NCBI GenBank assembly: GCA_020851835.1 | Contig: JADZBZ010000276.1 | Span: 1 to 5,827, forward strand | Length of the DNA: 5,827 bases | Direction: 5' to 3' | Source: Acidobacteriota bacterium | GTDB lineage: Bacteria > Acidobacteriota > Vicinamibacteria > Vicinamibacterales > UBA2999 | Part shown: piece by piece, positions 4,996 through 5,827 of the stretch | How positions within the stretch are numbered: position 1 is the stretch's first letter | Layout of the letters: every line of letters begins with the position of its first letter | Notes under the pieces: generated by a model | Seen by the model: the letters and a program-made list of their open reading frames with translations, nothing else | The model's database searches: none | Told to the model about the DNA's origin: nothing | Made by a program: the position numbers and the translations under genes

Positions 4996-5827
4996 ATGAA
5001 TCCAATCGAGCCGTCCGGTCTTCGCCGTCCTCGCACGGTCCTGTTGTTCGTGTTGGCCCTGGCGGGCCTGGCCGGCGCGTGCCAGTCCACCCCCGGCGCC
5101 CCCCCCGCGGCGTCTGCCGACACCTGGGCCGTGGTGGACGGCCGCGAAATCAAGCGCGAGCAGGTCGAGAAGGCCTACCAGCGCACCGTGCAGGCTTCGC
5201 CCGCGCCGTCAGACGACGAGGCGATTGCCGCCAAGCTGAGCCTGCTCAACGAACTCATCGTCCAGGACATCCTGCTCGTCAAGGCGGCCCAGCTCAAGAT
5301 CGAGCTCACCGAGACCGAACTCGACGCCGCGTACGCCGACGGCCGGAAGGACATCCCAGAAGAGACGTTTCAGCAGGAACTGTCCAAGCGCAACCTCACG
5401 CCAGCCGACATGCGGGAGGGGCTGCGCCGCGACCTGCTCACGCAGAAAGTGGTCGAGCGCGAGGTCGGGTCCAAGATCAAGATCACCGACCAGGACATCA
5501 CCGACTTCTTCAACGCGAACCGCGCGCAGTTCAACCGCGCCGAAGAGTCGTACCACATCGCGCAGATTGTGGTCACCCCGGTCCGCGACCAGGGCATCGC
5601 CAATCGCACCGGCGACGATGCCACGACCCCGCAGGAGGCGGCCGACAAGGCGAAGATGCTGATGGAGCGGCTGAAGTCGGGCGTGGCGTTCGGCGACCTG
5701 GCCGCGGATTTCTCGGAGGACCCGCAATCCGCGCCGCGAGGCGGCGACCTGGGCTTCGTGCCGGTGTCGGCGCTGCAGCAGGCGCCTCCGCCCCTCAGGG
5801 ATGCGGTGCTGAAGTCGACGCCGGGTA
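4996..5827 (+). CDS. Lipoprotein peptidyl-prolyl cis-trans isomerase, SurA/PpiC parvulin type (3' end off window)
   Basis: There are 277 codons visible, with no stop before the right edge. After a basic start (LRRPR) comes a hydrophobic stretch (15-28) ending in GLAGAC, a lipobox-like site with Cys29, so it is probably a lipoprotein. The next residue is Gln, not Asp, which fits outer-membrane sorting by the E. coli rule. A Pro/Ala linker (33-40) leads to a SurA_N-like helical chaperone region (about 43-180: VVDGREIKREQVEKAY, then Glu/Leu-rich helices). A parvulin domain starts near 186 (SYHIAQIVV), with an acidic insertion at about 197-213, and reaches the signature FSEDPQSAPRGGDLGFV (239-255). 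It would assist folding of envelope proteins in the periplasm. ATG 4996 is preferred to ATG 4987 because it sits 7 nt after a good -10 box. It is divergent from glgP. Confidence 0.88.
   Translation, partial: MNPIEPSGLRRPRTVLLFVLALAGLAGACQSTPGAPPAASADTWAVVDGREIKREQVEKAYQRTVQASPAPSDDEAIAAKLSLLNELIVQDILLVKAAQLKIELTETELDAAYADGRKDIPEETFQQELSKRNLTPADMREGLRRDLLTQKVVEREVGSKIKITDQDITDFFNANRAQFNRAEESYHIAQIVVTPVRDQGIANRTGDDATTPQEAADKAKMLMERLKSGVAFGDLAADFSEDPQSAPRGGDLGFVPVSALQQAPPPLRDAVLKSTPG

Noticed and set aside
5209..5727. Minus-strand open frame of 172 codons opposite the parvulin gene
   Set aside because: The plus frame shows a clear lipobox and parvulin signature; the minus frame is a Leu/Val/Arg-rich mirror.

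Overview
This is a high-GC bacterial window with five complete or interrupted genes, plus one gene cut by each edge. Domain content, GC-rich third positions, a Tat-exported enzyme and a probable leaderless start fit a soil-type Gram-negative such as Acidobacteriota (Vicinamibacteria-like). That placement is an impression from style; no rRNA or other taxonomic marker is present. No tRNA, rRNA, CRISPR array, insertion sequence or phage gene was seen.

Layout. (1) 1-309, +: C-terminal end of a probable PilZ-type (c-di-GMP receptor-like) protein. (2) 319-909, -: a small stand-alone HD-domain protein with all the metal and catalytic positions of the (p)ppGpp hydrolase half of Rel/SpoT; it converges on gene 1. 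(3) 940-1530, +: an exported Raf-kinase-inhibitor-like (PEBP, YbhB/YbcL) protein, divergent from gene 2 across only 30 bp. (4) 1548-2324, +: an S51 family (dipeptidase E-like) serine peptidase with a twin-arginine leader, 17 bp after gene 3 and probably co-transcribed with it. (5) 2358-4859, -: glycogen/maltodextrin phosphorylase (glgP), full length in one frame but interrupted by a single in-frame TAG at 4515-4517. (6) 4996-end, +: a lipoprotein peptidyl-prolyl isomerase of the SurA/PpiC parvulin type, cut by the right edge; a near-consensus -10 box sits 7 nt ahead of its ATG.

How the genes relate. Genes 1 and 2 both point to nucleotide second messengers (c-di-GMP and ppGpp) but are convergent, so they are not one operon. 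Genes 3 and 4 form a two-gene unit of exported proteins of unknown joint purpose. glgP stands alone, with no glgA/B/C neighbour. The parvulin lipoprotein starts a new rightward unit for envelope protein folding.

The most notable feature is the amber codon inside an otherwise intact glgP. All five visible gene ends, including that of glgP, also use TAG. TAG is therefore an ordinary stop here, and the internal one is best read as a point nonsense mutation or a base error, not as genetic-code reassignment. I did not find convincing evidence for a new biological system in this window.
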